A DNA stretch of 64,000 nt, taken from positions 2,790,001-2,854,000 of the forward strand of contig NZ_AP024850.1 of the NCBI RefSeq assembly GCF_024346675.1. Direction: 5' to 3'. Below are positions 9,086 to 18,499 of the stretch, piece after piece. The position numbers and the translations under genes were made by a program. Source of the DNA: Photobacterium sanguinicancri. GTDB taxonomy: Bacteria; Pseudomonadota; Gammaproteobacteria; Enterobacterales; Vibrionaceae. Positions within the stretch are counted from its first letter, which is position 1. Each line of letters opens with the position of its first letter. The notes beneath the pieces were generated by a model. That model was not told where the DNA came from and did not search any database. It was given only the letters and a program-made list of their open reading frames with translations.

Positions 9086-10342
9086 TTATGAGCGGCACAA
9101 GTAATCTGCTTGCCCTACCCATTTGTAGCTGGTTAGCTCTTCTAAGCCCATAGGGCCACGCGCATGCAGTTTTTGAGTAGATACTGCAACCTCAGCGCCT
9201 AAACCAAACTGAGCACCATCGGTGAAGCGTGTTGATGCATTGACATACACTGCCGCCGAGCCCGCTGCATTCACGAAACGTTCTGCCGATTGAATATCGT
9301 TCGTTAGAATCGCATCTGAGTGGCTCGCATTGTGCTTACGCATATGTGCAATGGCTTCATCAACGTCTTTAACCACCTTCACACCTAGCGTGAAGCTTAA
9401 CCATTCCGTATCGAAATCACCATCAACAGTATGGCGCAGTTCAGACGCTTTGCCTTCCAGTAAGTCATAGGCGCTTTCATCTGCCACTAGCGCGACTTTA
9501 CTTTTGTTCAAGCGATCTGCCAAACGCGGTAGGAAAGCTTCCGCTACCTTTTCATGTACGAGCAATGTATCCAATGCATTACATGCTGACGGGCGCTGCG
9601 CTTTGCTGTTTTCAACCACATCAAGAGAACGTGATAAGTCGGCACTTTGATCAACAAACACATGGCTGATACCAAACCCACCGATGATCACTGGGATGGT
9701 GCTGTTCTCTTTACACATCTTGTGTAAACCCGCGCCGCCGCGAGGAATAATCATATCGACATATTGATCTAAGCGAAGCAGTTGCGAAACTAACTCGCGA
9801 TCTGGCTTTTCAATGTATTGCACAGAAGCCGCTGGTAAACCTGCTTTTTCTAGTGCGACTTGAATCACTTTCACTAGCTCCATGTTGGAGTGGAAAGTTT
9901 CACGACCACCACGAAGAATACTGGCATTACCTGTTTTCAAACATAGAGCGGCAATATCAATAGTCACGTTCGGGCGTGCTTCGTAAATCACCCCAACAAC
10001 ACCCAGTGGAACACGGCGACGGCTTAGGCGCATACCATTTTCAAGTACACGGCTGTCTAGCTCTGCGCCCACAGGATCATTGAGATTTATCACATTACGC
10101 ACATCGTTCGCGATATCACTCAAACGCGCTTCGTTCAGTAACAGACGATCGACTAAAGCATCTGACATGCCTGATTCACGGGCAGCATCTATGTCTTTCT
10201 GGTTCGCGGCTAAAATAACCGCTTGGTTTGCATCAAGCTCGTCAGCGATAATCGCTAATGCTTGGTTTTTCTGTGCTGTCGATGATGTTGCAAGTTCAAA
10301 CGCCGCTTGTTGCGCCGCTTTACCCATTAATTCTAAGTTCAC
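9086..10342 (-). CDS. proA: gamma-glutamyl phosphate reductase ProA
   Basis: ProA reduces L-glutamyl 5-phosphate to glutamate 5-semialdehyde with NADPH, the second step of proline synthesis. The aldehyde-dehydrogenase fold is clear, with [34 protein letters not shown] and the catalytic Cys in [16 protein letters not shown] place the start at the GTG at 10342 (418 residues, E. coli has 417), with AAAGGGAAG upstream; the frame extends 14 codons further without support. proB lies 56 bases upstream on the same strand. Confidence 0.96.
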   Translation of the reverse strand: MNLELMGKAAQQAAFELATSSTAQKNQALAIIADELDANQAVILAANQKDIDAARESGMSDALVDRLLLNEARLSDIANDVRNVINLNDPVGAELDSRVLENGMRLSRRRVPLGVVGVIYEARPNVTIDIAALCLKTGNASILRGGRETFHSNMELVKVIQVALEKAGLPAASVQYIEKPDRELVSQLLRLDQYVDMIIPRGGAGLHKMCKENSTIPVIIGGFGISHVFVDQSADLSRSLDVVENSKAQRPSACNALDTLLVHEKVAEAFLPRLADRLNKSKVALVADESAYDLLEGKASELRHTVDGDFDTEWLSFTLGVKVVKDVDEAIAHMRKHNASHSDAILTNDIQSAERFVNAAGSAAVYVNASTRFTDGAQFGLGAEVAVSTQKLHARGPMGLEELTSYKWVGQADYLCRS

Positions 10343-10398
10343 AATGCTTCCCTTTATTCTTATCTTTTCGAGGCTGTTAAGCACAAGGCTAAAGGCGA

Positions 10399-11616
10399 CT
10401 AAATGACAACCAAGTCATCACGGTGAATCGCAACTGGGCCATATTCGTACCCAAGTACCTGATAAATATCTTGGCTGTGTTTGCCCGCAATTTTGGTCAT
10501 ATCTTTGCTGCTATAACGGCAAAGCCCACGAGCCAACAACGCACCTTCCGTCGAATAAATACGTACCACAGCGCCACGTTCAAAGCTGCCTTTTACAAGA
10601 GTAATACCCTTAGACAATAAGCTACTGCCTCGCAGCTGTACCGCATTAGCGGCGCCAGTATCAATAATAATATCGCCAGCGGGTGGAGGACCGGCAAGGA
10701 TCCAACGCTTACGGCTTTCTAATGGTGACTCGAGCGGTAAAAAGCGCGTACCAACCGAAGTGTCACCCACAATATCGGCAATCACACCAGGACGACTACC
10801 CGCAGCAATCACCACTTCAATACCCGCACGACGTGCAACATCAGCGGCTTGAAGCTTAGTTGCCATGCCACCAGTGCCTAAACCGCCCACACTACCACCT
10901 GCTAGTTTGCGCAGCGTTTCATCTATGGTGTGTACTTCGCGGATCAGTTCTGCATCTGGGTTATTACGAGGATCAGCGGTAAATAAGCCAGGTTGGTCTG
11001 TCAGTAACAGTAATTTGTCTGCTCCCGCTAAAATCCCCACTAAAGCTGATAAGTTATCGTTATCGCCCACTTTGATTTCAGTGGTGGCAACCGCATCGTT
11101 TTCATTCACAACAGGAATGATACCGTTATCAAGCAGGGCGACAATCATGTCGCGCGCATTCAGATAACGCTCACGATCATCAAGATCTGCACGGGTTAAT
11201 AGCATTTGACCGACATGCAGCCCATAAATGCCAAAAAGGTGCTCCCACTCTTGAATTAAGCGACTCTGACCAACAGCGGCAAGTAACTGCTTGCTGGCCA
11301 TGGTTTTGGGCAGTTCGGGGTAACCTAAATGCTCGCGACCGGCGGCAATAGCACCTGACGTTACGATGATAACTTTATGACCTTGACGACGTAACTGGGC
11401 GCACTGACGAACCAGCTCAACAAGGTGAGCGCGATCGAGTTTCAATGTACCGCCAGTTAGTACGCTAGTACCAAGTTTAACAACTACAGTTTTTTGCTTT
11501 ACCGCTTGGGTCTCAGACTGTGCTGTATGAGTTCCCGCGAGGTCCTGCTCTTTTGCATTTAGGTATGTATTTTCTGCCATGGGATCAAACAAATTAGTGA
11601 ACAAATTTTTGTTCAT
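10399..11616 (-). CDS. proB: glutamate 5-kinase ProB
   Basis: ProB phosphorylates glutamate in the first, feedback-inhibited step of proline synthesis. The amino-acid kinase domain starts at [13 protein letters not shown] and includes [36 protein letters not shown] and [19 protein letters not shown]; a C-terminal PUA domain ends [13 protein letters not shown]. The N terminus is about 30-40 residues longer than in E. coli whichever start is used. ATG at 11616 (405 residues) has AGGTGGG 13 bases upstream; GTG at 11634 and ATG at 11580 are alternatives, so the exact start is unsure. Confidence 0.93.
   Translation of the reverse strand: MNKNLFTNLFDPMAENTYLNAKEQDLAGTHTAQSETQAVKQKTVVVKLGTSVLTGGTLKLDRAHLVELVRQCAQLRRQGHKVIIVTSGAIAAGREHLGYPELPKTMASKQLLAAVGQSRLIQEWEHLFGIYGLHVGQMLLTRADLDDRERYLNARDMIVALLDNGIIPVVNENDAVATTEIKVGDNDNLSALVGILAGADKLLLLTDQPGLFTADPRNNPDAELIREVHTIDETLRKLAGGSVGGLGTGGMATKLQAADVARRAGIEVVIAAGSRPGVIADIVGDTSVGTRFLPLESPLESRKRWILAGPPPAGDIIIDTGAANAVQLRGSSLLSKGITLVKGSFERGAVVRIYSTEGALLARGLCRYSSKDMTKIAGKHSQDIYQVLGYEYGPVAIHRDDLVVI
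11598..11615. repeat. 18-base palindrome at the proB 5' end
   Basis: TGAACAAATTTTTGTTCA has perfect 8-base arms and a TT centre. It sits just after the ATG at 11616 and before the ATG at 11580. If proB starts at 11580 this would be an operator or leader element. Confidence 0.5.
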
Positions 11617-11693
11617 TTGTTTTATCAATCCCACCTACAAATCACAAGAAAATACTGCGAGAAAGGGTGATTTTCTTTATTCTTGAGGAGAAA

Positions 11694-11727
11694 AGCCTAA
11701 GTACCGCCAATAATGCGCACTTAGGCT
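11694..11727 (-). terminator. probable intrinsic terminator of crl
   Basis: AGCCTAAGT and ACTTAGGCT arms about 16 bases apart, followed on the minus strand by TTTTCTCCT. It lies 8 bases after the crl stop. Confidence 0.65.
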
Positions 11728-11734
11728 AGAGGGG

Positions 11735-12142
11735 TTAGTCACTAGCGCCTAATTCGGCTTCCTTTAAATCAGCTGCCGCAATAACAGGCAACTCAAAGGT
11801 TTCATTTAACAATTTCGTCAGTTTTGGGTAAAAATCATTCAGTGTTTTGAGTACCGCTTCACTGTGTTTAGCTGGTACTTTATCTTCTACCCATTCACCT
11901 GCACTGTTATATCGGCCAAAGAAATAACGGTATTCATATCCACCTTTTTCGCTGGCGTTGAGCTCTAGCCACCAGCCCCAAAACTCACGTTCATGAGGCT
12001 CTTTTTTAGCGCTAATACAACTGGCCAGACAATCAAAGAAAAAAGCACCTTCTTTTGATTGTTGCTTGCGTAAATAAGGGCCGATCGCAGTTAATTTTGT
12101 TAATAGGCGGCCATAAGGTGGAAAAGCTGTTTGAGTCGTCAT
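11735..12142 (-). CDS. crl: sigma factor-binding protein Crl
   Basis: Crl binds the stationary-phase sigma factor RpoS and favours its assembly with core RNA polymerase. The 135-residue protein begins MTTQTAFPPYGR and contains FFFDCLASCISAKKEPHEREFWGWWLEL, all typical of the family. The start at 12142 is chosen because GGAG lies 7 bases upstream; in-frame codons extend 11 residues more. Its position next to proB and frsA matches other Vibrionaceae and the crl neighbourhood of enterics. Confidence 0.93.
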   Translation of the reverse strand: MTTQTAFPPYGRLLTKLTAIGPYLRKQQSKEGAFFFDCLASCISAKKEPHEREFWGWWLELNASEKGGYEYRYFFGRYNSAGEWVEDKVPAKHSEAVLKTLNDFYPKLTKLLNETFELPVIAAADLKEAELGASD

Positions 12143-12296
12143 CGCGTATCTCCTATCCATAGTTACAGTACGCAATTTGCTATTGACTTAACAACCAATA
12201 ACTTACTGCTTATTCTCAAAACCTAACTATTCCATTTAAGCCTAAAAAAAGCCCAGTTGGCAACAAAATATTTACAATTATGCTGCCAAACCTAAG

Positions 12297-13571
12297 CTAT
12301 TTCCCTAACTTCTCTTCCAGCCAGTCCATGATAGTGAGCATTGCACGATGGTAACCATCATGCAGTGGCTTCTCTGGCAATGTCACTGCCTTTCCACCAT
12401 AACTCGATATAGCAATCAACTGGTTATCGGTTTCAGGACACACAGGATCGTTCTTCAAACTGATACCCAGCATAGGTACATCCACTTTACGGCGCCCTAA
12501 TAACCCTTGATTTTTTAGCGACCATGCCGGCAAGTGCGCAAGCAGACTTTGTCTTGATACGCCATGCTTACCCATGCGAGAGGCAATCATATCAAGGTAC
12601 ATCTGTGGCATTTGATCAAGCAGCTTCGGCTGTGATAAGAAACCATGAATTGCCCCACCAATACTGATGCAGGTTTTTAAGCGCGTTGGCTCTAAAAAGC
12701 CTAAACGGATCGCGGCATTACCGCCAAAGCGCAGCCCCATCATCGCCACTCGATGGTGATCAACCCAAGGTACTTCTTTAATTTGCTGTAACAACGCCTG
12801 ATGTAAACGGCTTGTATCTTCCGTTAATGACCAACGAGCACTGTGGCCAACCGATGGCATGTCCAGCGTCACCATCGCATAACCTGCAGGTGCTAAGTAA
12901 TCGCGGTATAAAGGCCATAAGTCACTTTGTAACGTATCAAGCCCACCACTCACAATCACTGTCGGCAGTAACTTGTCTGTTCGCGGTAAATGAATAAAGG
13001 CTTGAAAGGTTTTACCTTCATACTTCACATCAATAGTTTTCATTTGATGTGGCGAAAGCTCCATCGCTTCACGGTAAGTTTGGTTCGCTTGCACTTCAGC
13101 TTGTGCCGCTAACGTATCCCCCTTCAAGTGTGGGTAAGCGGCAATACTGTAATAAGTACTGGATTTTAGCAGCTCATCAATGGCTTTTTGAGGCTGCTTG
13201 TTATCAACCAATTCACGTGATTTTTTATGGTGTTGACCCGCTAACTGTGACCATTCATAAATCCAGTTACCCGGCCGATACCCAACGACGGTATCGAGTT
13301 GATCTTCCGAGGTACGTGCGGAGTCACTTCCCGCTAAACGGGCAAATAAGGCTTCCATTTCGATCGGATCAACGCCCTGCCAGATCCATTGTGGACGACG
13401 CAGACTTCGATACCAACCATGTTCGGTATCGCCATCGAGTGCATTGTGCACGCCAGAAGCTTGTTGATGAGCTATACGCACTAAGCTTGAGGTTTCTTTG
13501 GATGTCTGACGAGGTGCAAACAGCTTTTCAGATAAATTCGACTTTGATGGTTCAGACACAGTGTTCTCCAT
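12297..13571 (-). CDS. frsA: FrsA, alpha/beta-hydrolase-fold protein
   Basis: This 424-residue protein matches FrsA (YafA), reported to interact with the PTS component IIA-Glc and to influence the balance of fermentation and respiration. The C-terminal two-thirds has an alpha/beta-hydrolase fold (PTVIVSGGLDTLQSDLW, VTLDMPSVGHSARW). The nucleophile elbow reads GLRFGG, with no serine, as is usual in FrsA proteins, so ordinary esterase chemistry is doubtful. A conserved His lies near the C terminus (KPLHDGYH). It stands alone between crl and gpt. Confidence 0.92.
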   Translation of the reverse strand: MENTVSEPSKSNLSEKLFAPRQTSKETSSLVRIAHQQASGVHNALDGDTEHGWYRSLRRPQWIWQGVDPIEMEALFARLAGSDSARTSEDQLDTVVGYRPGNWIYEWSQLAGQHHKKSRELVDNKQPQKAIDELLKSSTYYSIAAYPHLKGDTLAAQAEVQANQTYREAMELSPHQMKTIDVKYEGKTFQAFIHLPRTDKLLPTVIVSGGLDTLQSDLWPLYRDYLAPAGYAMVTLDMPSVGHSARWSLTEDTSRLHQALLQQIKEVPWVDHHRVAMMGLRFGGNAAIRLGFLEPTRLKTCISIGGAIHGFLSQPKLLDQMPQMYLDMIASRMGKHGVSRQSLLAHLPAWSLKNQGLLGRRKVDVPMLGISLKNDPVCPETDNQLIAISSYGGKAVTLPEKPLHDGYHRAMLTIMDWLEEKLGK

Positions 13572-13751
13572 AGCAATAACGATAACAACAATAAAAACGG
13601 GTGCTTGCAGTTAAATACAAGTCCTAAAAAGCAGTCATTATCGAAAAATAGTACCTAAGAGATAATATATACCGACTACGCCAAGTATAACACTCATCAC
13701 ACCTGGCTTTTATGGGTATTCTTGATGAAGAACAAGCCATATAGTACAGAT

Positions 13752-13781
13752 AAAAAAAAGAGACGCATCAGCGTCTCTCTT
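13752..13781 (-). terminator. intrinsic terminator of gpt
   Basis: AGAGACGC and GCGTCTCT arms with an ATCA loop and, on the minus strand, a run of eight T. Confidence 0.87.
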
Positions 13782-13807
13782 TAGTATATCTTTATGGTGA
13801 TAGCAGA

Positions 13808-14266
13808 TTATTTCTTTGAGATAGGCTCAACGAAAGTCACAGCCATGTCCCATGGTTGCTCAATCCATGTATCTTGAGCAATATCAACCACGTAGTCATC
13901 GATAAGGTGCTTACCAGCAGGTTTAGCACAAACCGTAACGAACTTCGCTTTTGGGTACATAGTGCGGATCAGTTCAGCCGTGCCGCCTGTGTCCACAAGA
14001 TCGTCGATTACGATGAAACCTTCACCGTCACCGTCCGCTTGTTTTAGCACTTTCATTTCACGCTGGTGATCGTGGTCGTAACTTGAAATACATACGGTAT
14101 CAACGTGACGAATGTTAAGCTCACGCGCTAGGATTGCCGCAGGAACCAAACCACCACGACTAACTGCAATAATACCCTTCCACTGATCAGCTGGAAGCAG
14201 TTTCTCTGCTAGCTGACGTGTGTACATTTGCATGTTATCCCATGTAATGACGAACTTATTACTCAT
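13808..14266 (-). CDS. gpt: xanthine-guanine phosphoribosyltransferase Gpt
   Basis: Gpt converts xanthine, guanine and hypoxanthine with PRPP to their nucleotides in purine salvage. The 152-residue protein has the PRPP-binding motif [12 protein letters not shown] (about residues 86-97) and [17 protein letters not shown] near the N terminus. Length matches E. coli Gpt. It is 46 bases downstream of a purine-type permease on the same strand, so uptake and salvage are probably coexpressed. A strong terminator follows. Confidence 0.96.
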   Translation of the reverse strand: MSNKFVITWDNMQMYTRQLAEKLLPADQWKGIIAVSRGGLVPAAILARELNIRHVDTVCISSYDHDHQREMKVLKQADGDGEGFIVIDDLVDTGGTAELIRTMYPKAKFVTVCAKPAGKHLIDDYVVDIAQDTWIEQPWDMAVTFVEPISKK

Positions 14267-14312
14267 ATCCGATGAACCTCTAATCAGCGAAATTGTTCAC
14301 TGTTAACCTGTG

Positions 14313-15602
14313 TTATAGAAAAATAATTTTAGCAAGAAATAGTGCAGCAATAACCCAAACGCTCGCGTTTACTTCGCGTCCTTTACCACTCATCAATTTT
14401 ACAACTGCATAAGTGATGAAGCCAAGGCCAATACCTTCAGCAATAGAGTAAGTCAGTGGCATTAATAAACACACCACCACGACTGGCGCTGCTTCGGTTA
14501 AATCACGCCAATCAACACTTACTAAGCCAGACATCATTAGAATGGCAACATAAAATAGCGCACCAGCTGTCGCATAGGCAGGAACCATACCCGCCAATGG
14601 GGCAAAAAACAATGCACATAAGAATAATACACCAACCGTCACCGCAGTTAGACCTGTACGACCGCCAACTGCCACACCCGACACACTTTCAACAAATGAC
14701 GTAGTATTCGACGTACCCAATAATGCACCAACAGATGTTGCTGTACTATCGGCTAATAATGCTCGGTTTAGACGCGGTAATTTACCGTCTTCACCAATCA
14801 AATTTGCTTTTGTTGCCACACCCACTAACGTGCCAGCGGTATCAAACAAGTCGACAAATAAGAAAGCAAAAACAATCGAAATTAAGCCCACTTCCATTGC
14901 ACCAGAAAAATCAAGCTGCAAGAACGTAGGTGCGATACTTGGTGGCATCGACATTATGCCGCCATATGTCACGTCACCAAATAAAATACCAAGCAGTGTT
15001 ACCGCCAGAATCGCAATTAATACCGCCGCTTTGTAACCACGGTGCACTAGTGCAATCGTTAAGAATAAACCTAACGCCGCCAACGCTGCAGGTAAGCTGG
15101 TTAAATCGCCCACATGCACCAAGGTTGCAGGATTACCCACAACGATGCCTGCGTTTTGTAGCGCGATGAACGCAAGGAATAAACCAATACCCGCTGAGAT
15201 CCCCGTACGCAGTGACAATGGGATCGCATTAATGATCCACTCACGTACCTTCAATAAGCTTAAAGCAATAAAACACAAACCAGACAAGAATACCGCAGCC
15301 AGTGCTACCTGCCATGTGTGTCCCATGCCCATTACCACACTGTAAGTGAAGAAGGCATTAAGCCCCATACCGGGTGCTTGAGCAACTGGGTAATTAGCAA
15401 CAAAACCCATAATGAAACAACCAATCATTGCCGCTAAACACGTAGCAACAAAAACAGAACCGTGGTCCATACCGGTTTGCGACAGCATCGTTGGATTAAC
15501 AAAGATGATGTACGCCATGGTTAGAAAGGTAGTTAAACCAGCCAGTAATTCAGTGCGAACGTCTGTACCGTGTTCTTTTAGTTTAAATAGTTTCTCAAGC
15601 AT
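14313..15602 (-). CDS. NCS2 family purine permease (AdeP/PurP-like)
   Basis: A 429-residue polytopic inner-membrane protein of the AzgA-like NCS2 branch, which imports adenine, hypoxanthine or guanine by proton symport. Signature stretches are ELLAGLTTFLTMAYIIFVNP near the N terminus, PVAQAPGMGLNAFF, and GTSNTTSFVESVSGVAVGGRTGLTA. About 12-13 hydrophobic segments are apparent. A PurR-like box lies 86 bases upstream and gpt lies directly downstream, both supporting a purine base substrate. The exact base cannot be told from sequence. Confidence 0.92.
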   Translation of the reverse strand: MLEKLFKLKEHGTDVRTELLAGLTTFLTMAYIIFVNPTMLSQTGMDHGSVFVATCLAAMIGCFIMGFVANYPVAQAPGMGLNAFFTYSVVMGMGHTWQVALAAVFLSGLCFIALSLLKVREWIINAIPLSLRTGISAGIGLFLAFIALQNAGIVVGNPATLVHVGDLTSLPAALAALGLFLTIALVHRGYKAAVLIAILAVTLLGILFGDVTYGGIMSMPPSIAPTFLQLDFSGAMEVGLISIVFAFLFVDLFDTAGTLVGVATKANLIGEDGKLPRLNRALLADSTATSVGALLGTSNTTSFVESVSGVAVGGRTGLTAVTVGVLFLCALFFAPLAGMVPAYATAGALFYVAILMMSGLVSVDWRDLTEAAPVVVVCLLMPLTYSIAEGIGLGFITYAVVKLMSGKGREVNASVWVIAALFLAKIIFL

Positions 15603-15687
15603 TGCTCTCGATTCCTTGGAGATTTACGCAGCAGTTATAAAGGTAAATTCATCAACAAGCGTTGGTATAAACGTTAAGTAAACGATT

Positions 15688-15703
15688 AGGTAAACGTTTG
15701 CTA
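15688..15703 (-). promoter_or_regulatory. PurR-like operator upstream of the purine permease
   Basis: AGGTAAACGTTTGCTA matches the PurR box ACGCAAACGTTTTCGT at 11 of 16 positions, including the whole AAACGTTT core. Its position 86 bases upstream of the permease start is suitable for repression. Confidence 0.55.
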
Positions 15704-16057
15704 TTTTGGGTTTAGGTGCGCGATTATATGCCTCTACCCAATGAAGATCCAGTAATGAGATGCAGAATGCTGTAATTTAGTGCCAACTGAACAAAAAACT
15801 CAACACTCGATTACGCTTGATTTTTTTACACTTTTAAATCAACAAGTTAAAAGCATATGCACTGTGTGTTATTTCACCACCTTTAAAATTGTCTACTTAT
15901 CATTAACAAACAATCTATCAAGTTAAGTAGTGAATATGAGGCTTTACAGTAAATGTAATCGAATACAGCTTTCAACTCACAATCAATTTCATACGCTATA
16001 TACGAACGTCATTTAATAATGCGAGGTAATGCAAGGGGGGGAAGTAAGTTGATAGAT
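15704..16057. other. AT-rich gene-free stretch
   Basis: No open frame with a ribosome binding site and no hairpin stands out here. The left end probably contains the permease promoter. The G-rich run at 16035-16041 (seven G) is unexplained. Confidence 0.4.
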
Positions 16058-16087
16058 AAAAAAACGCCACCCCAATGTGGAGTGGCG
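16058..16087 (-). terminator. intrinsic terminator of a small minus-strand transcript
   Basis: CGCCACCCC and GGAGTGGCG arms (one wobble pair) with a 5-base loop; on the minus strand the stem is followed by seven T. No annotated-size gene precedes it, which points to the small gene at 16196-16285. Confidence 0.82.
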
Positions 16088-16159
16088 ATAGAATGTTGCA
16101 AATAACTTTTATACAGCTATTTTAAATTCTGAAGTAAGGGGGTAAACAATACTGCTCAA

Positions 16160-16190
16160 AGAAAATAGTGTTCATCACTCACTATTTTCT
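16160..16190. repeat. perfect 11-base inverted repeat
   Basis: AGAAAATAGTG and CACTATTTTCT flank a 9-base loop. It begins 5 bases after the stop codon of the small gene, so it would form a hairpin in that transcript's 3' UTR. No T run follows, so it is not itself a typical terminator. Confidence 0.7.
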
Positions 16191-16195
16191 GAAAA

Positions 16196-16285
16196 TTAGT
16201 AACCGAAGTAGCTCGGGTATTGGAAGTTCGATGTGTAAACAGAGCGGTTGTTCCAATAAGTAGTAATAGAGTCAAATATTTTCAT
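16196..16285 (-). CDS. 29-residue aromatic-rich small protein (candidate)
   Basis: A 30-codon frame starts with ATG at 16285 and is preceded by AAGGTGAT at ideal spacing. The peptide opens MKIFDSITTYWNNRSVY and ends FQYPSYFGY; 9 of 29 residues are aromatic (five Tyr, three Phe, one Trp). A promoter-like TTGTAA-17-TATAGT lies about 170 bases upstream, and the 3' side has an 11-base hairpin and an intrinsic terminator. I do not recognise the family; the N terminus is faintly like that of DUF1127 small proteins. It could be a small functional protein, a leader-type peptide, or part of a dual-function RNA. Translation is not proven by sequence alone. Confidence 0.55.
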   Translation of the reverse strand: MKIFDSITTYWNNRSVYTSNFQYPSYFGY

Positions 16286-16457
16286 TTTAAATCACCTTTT
16301 TCATAAGTTATCCAAACACATGCACAGTCAGCATGGCTCAATTCCTTGGAGCAATAACCTTCACTGGTAGCACTTAATCTCGGTTCCATGGAGGCGATAT
16401 ATCGGGTTCATCCTGAACAGTTAGTGTGTCGTTGTCATCTCTTCATAAGATGCAGAA

Positions 16458-16486
16458 ACTATAACCACATCGTAATTTACTTACAA
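16458..16486 (-). promoter_or_regulatory. probable sigma-70 promoter of the small transcript
   Basis: On the minus strand TTGTAA (rc of 16481-16486) and TATAGT (rc of 16458-16463) are 17 bases apart. The leader to the 29-residue frame would be about 165 bases and contains two related blocks, CTCCATGGAACCGAG and CTCCAAGGAATTGAG. Confidence 0.5.
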
Positions 16487-16952
16487 GCATTTTCTTTAAC
16501 TACGTCACACTTTTTCTAGAAAAATTAGCTTTGACTGTAAATTGTGTAATTTAATTACACAAAACAAATAAGCAACCAGCTCCATAATAACTATTAGGTA
16601 TATCACGCAATAAATACACCTCTTGTATTGTTTTGTTATTCCTCTTAGCAATGAGCTGTAGTTACGGATCAAATGAGCAAAACTGTGCAATAAAAGATAT
16701 TCAGAAATCACAGCACATAGATAGAAGCAGCCGCTTACTCTATAACGTGCCCTAGCGCTTATACTGTGGTTACTGAGACACATTTCCCTGTTCCCTCTAC
16801 ATACACAGTGGTATCCTTGAATTAACTTGGATAGTAAGTTGTGCTACAAAATACGACTTATTAATAGATATTCATCTAGTGAATTCAGTGACGACCTTCT
16901 ACATCAACTAGATTAAAAGGATCTCACTACTGATATTCAAAGGGAGACTTCT
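16487..16952. other. gene-free stretch upstream of pepD
   Basis: The right end should hold the pepD promoter and the AAAGGGAGA ribosome binding site. A 92-codon minus-strand frame at 16505-16783 lacks a ribosome binding site and has an unnatural composition, so I do not call it. Confidence 0.4.
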
Positions 16953-18413
16953 GTGTCTGAAATCAGCCAACTGTCACCACAACCTGTGTGGCAATTCTTC
17001 GATCAAATCTGTTCTATTCCACACCCTTCGAAATACGAAGAGCAACTAGCTCAGCACATCATCCAATTTGCACAAGGCGAAGGCCTTGAAGTGCGTCGTG
17101 ATGATGTAGGCAACGTGTTCATTAAGAAACCAGCAACACCGGGTATGGAAGATCGTAAAGGTGTCGTGCTTCAAGCTCACATCGATATGGTTCCACAAAA
17201 GAACGAAGATACAGTTCATGACTTTACTCAAGACCCGATCCAACCATTTATTGATGGTGAGTGGGTAACAGCAAAAGGCACAACGCTAGGCGCTGATAAC
17301 GGTATGGGTATGGCTGCTTGTTTAGCTGTTCTTGCCGCTAAAGATATAGAGCACGGTCCACTTGAAGTATTACTAACTATCGACGAAGAAGCCGGTATGA
17401 CAGGCGCGTTTGGTCTGAAAGAAGGTTGGTTAGAAGGTGATATCCTTCTGAACACCGATTCAGAGCAAGAAGGCGAAGTTTACATGGGCTGTGCTGGCGG
17501 TGTTGACGGCGCTATCACTCTCGACGTTGCACGCGATGGCGTACCAGCTGAGCATCAAGCTATTAAGATGATTCTTAAAGGCCTGAAAGGCGGTCACTCT
17601 GGTTGTGATATTCACACTGGCCGTGGTAACGCAAACAAATTACTGGGTCGCTTCCTATTTGCTCACGCTGAAGAACTAGGCCTTCGCCTTGCTTCACTAA
17701 CAGGTGGTAGCCTTCGTAACGCGATTCCTCGCGAAGCGAACGCAGTTGTAACACTGCCAGCTGCAAACGTTGATAAGCTAAACAGCCTATTTACTCACTA
17801 CCAAGCAGTACTAAGCTCAGAACTAGGCCGTGTTGAAACCGACATTACCCTATTTACTGAGCAAGCTGAGCTTCCAACCAATGTATTTGCAGCAGTAGAC
17901 CAAACACGTCTTCTAGCCGTACTAAATGCTTGCCCTAACGGTGTGATCCGTATGAGCGATGACATTGCTGGTGTTGTTGAAACATCACTAAACGTGGGTG
18001 TTATCACGACAGAAGAAGACAAAGTAACGATTCTTTGCCTTATTCGCTCGCTAATTGACTCAGGTCGCAGCTCTGTTGAAGGCATGCTAAAAGCGATTGC
18101 TGATCTTGCTGGCGCGCAGTGTGAGTTCTCTGGTACTTACCCAGGCTGGAAACCAGATGCTGATTCTGAAGTAATGAAGCTATTCCGCGAAACTTACAAC
18201 GACATTTACGGCCGTACACCAAACATAATGGTGATCCACGCAGGTCTTGAGTGTGGTCTATTTAAAGAACCATACCCAAATATGGATATGATTTCTTTTG
18301 GCCCAACGATTAAGTTCCCGCACTCGCCTGACGAGAAAGTACAGATTGAAACTGTTGCCCTATTCTGGGAGCAAATGGTGGCGATTCTGAAGAACATCCC
18401 AGTTAAAGCTTAA
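16953..18413 (+). CDS. pepD: aminoacyl-histidine dipeptidase PepD
   Basis: PepD is a cytosolic M20 metallopeptidase that hydrolyses Xaa-His and other dipeptides. The 486 residues include AHIDMVPQK (metal His and Asp, about 79-81), GADNGMGMA (bridging Asp, about 118), the catalytic Glu in TIDEEAGMTGA (about 149) and GHSGCDIHTGRGNANKLL in the lid domain. The start is GTG at 16953 with AAAGGGAGA upstream. Length matches the E. coli enzyme (485). A terminator shared with dinB follows. Confidence 0.96.
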   Translation: MSEISQLSPQPVWQFFDQICSIPHPSKYEEQLAQHIIQFAQGEGLEVRRDDVGNVFIKKPATPGMEDRKGVVLQAHIDMVPQKNEDTVHDFTQDPIQPFIDGEWVTAKGTTLGADNGMGMAACLAVLAAKDIEHGPLEVLLTIDEEAGMTGAFGLKEGWLEGDILLNTDSEQEGEVYMGCAGGVDGAITLDVARDGVPAEHQAIKMILKGLKGGHSGCDIHTGRGNANKLLGRFLFAHAEELGLRLASLTGGSLRNAIPREANAVVTLPAANVDKLNSLFTHYQAVLSSELGRVETDITLFTEQAELPTNVFAAVDQTRLLAVLNACPNGVIRMSDDIAGVVETSLNVGVITTEEDKVTILCLIRSLIDSGRSSVEGMLKAIADLAGAQCEFSGTYPGWKPDADSEVMKLFRETYNDIYGRTPNIMVIHAGLECGLFKEPYPNMDMISFGPTIKFPHSPDEKVQIETVALFWEQMVAILKNIPVKA

Positions 18414-18429
18414 TTGCTCAACTGAAACA

Positions 18430-18465
18430 AAAACGCCCGCAAACTAGGTTTGCGGGCGTTTTTTA
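18430..18465. terminator. bidirectional intrinsic terminator
   Basis: AACGCCCGCAAA and TTTGCGGGCGTT arms with a short loop, flanked by A and T runs. It separates pepD from the convergent dinB. Confidence 0.9.
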
Positions 18466-18499
18466 TGTCTGGCTGAAACCATTTGTAACTCAGCAGTTT

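Noticed and set aside
13005..13580. 174-codon plus-strand frame antisense to frsA
   Set aside because: It is the mirror of a well-conserved frsA gene and has no ribosome binding site or domain of its own.
16505..16783. 92-codon minus-strand frame in the gene-poor stretch before pepD
   Set aside because: No ribosome binding site, low-complexity hydrophobic composition typical of AT-rich noncoding DNA, and it overlaps the promoter proposed for the small transcript region only at its edge.
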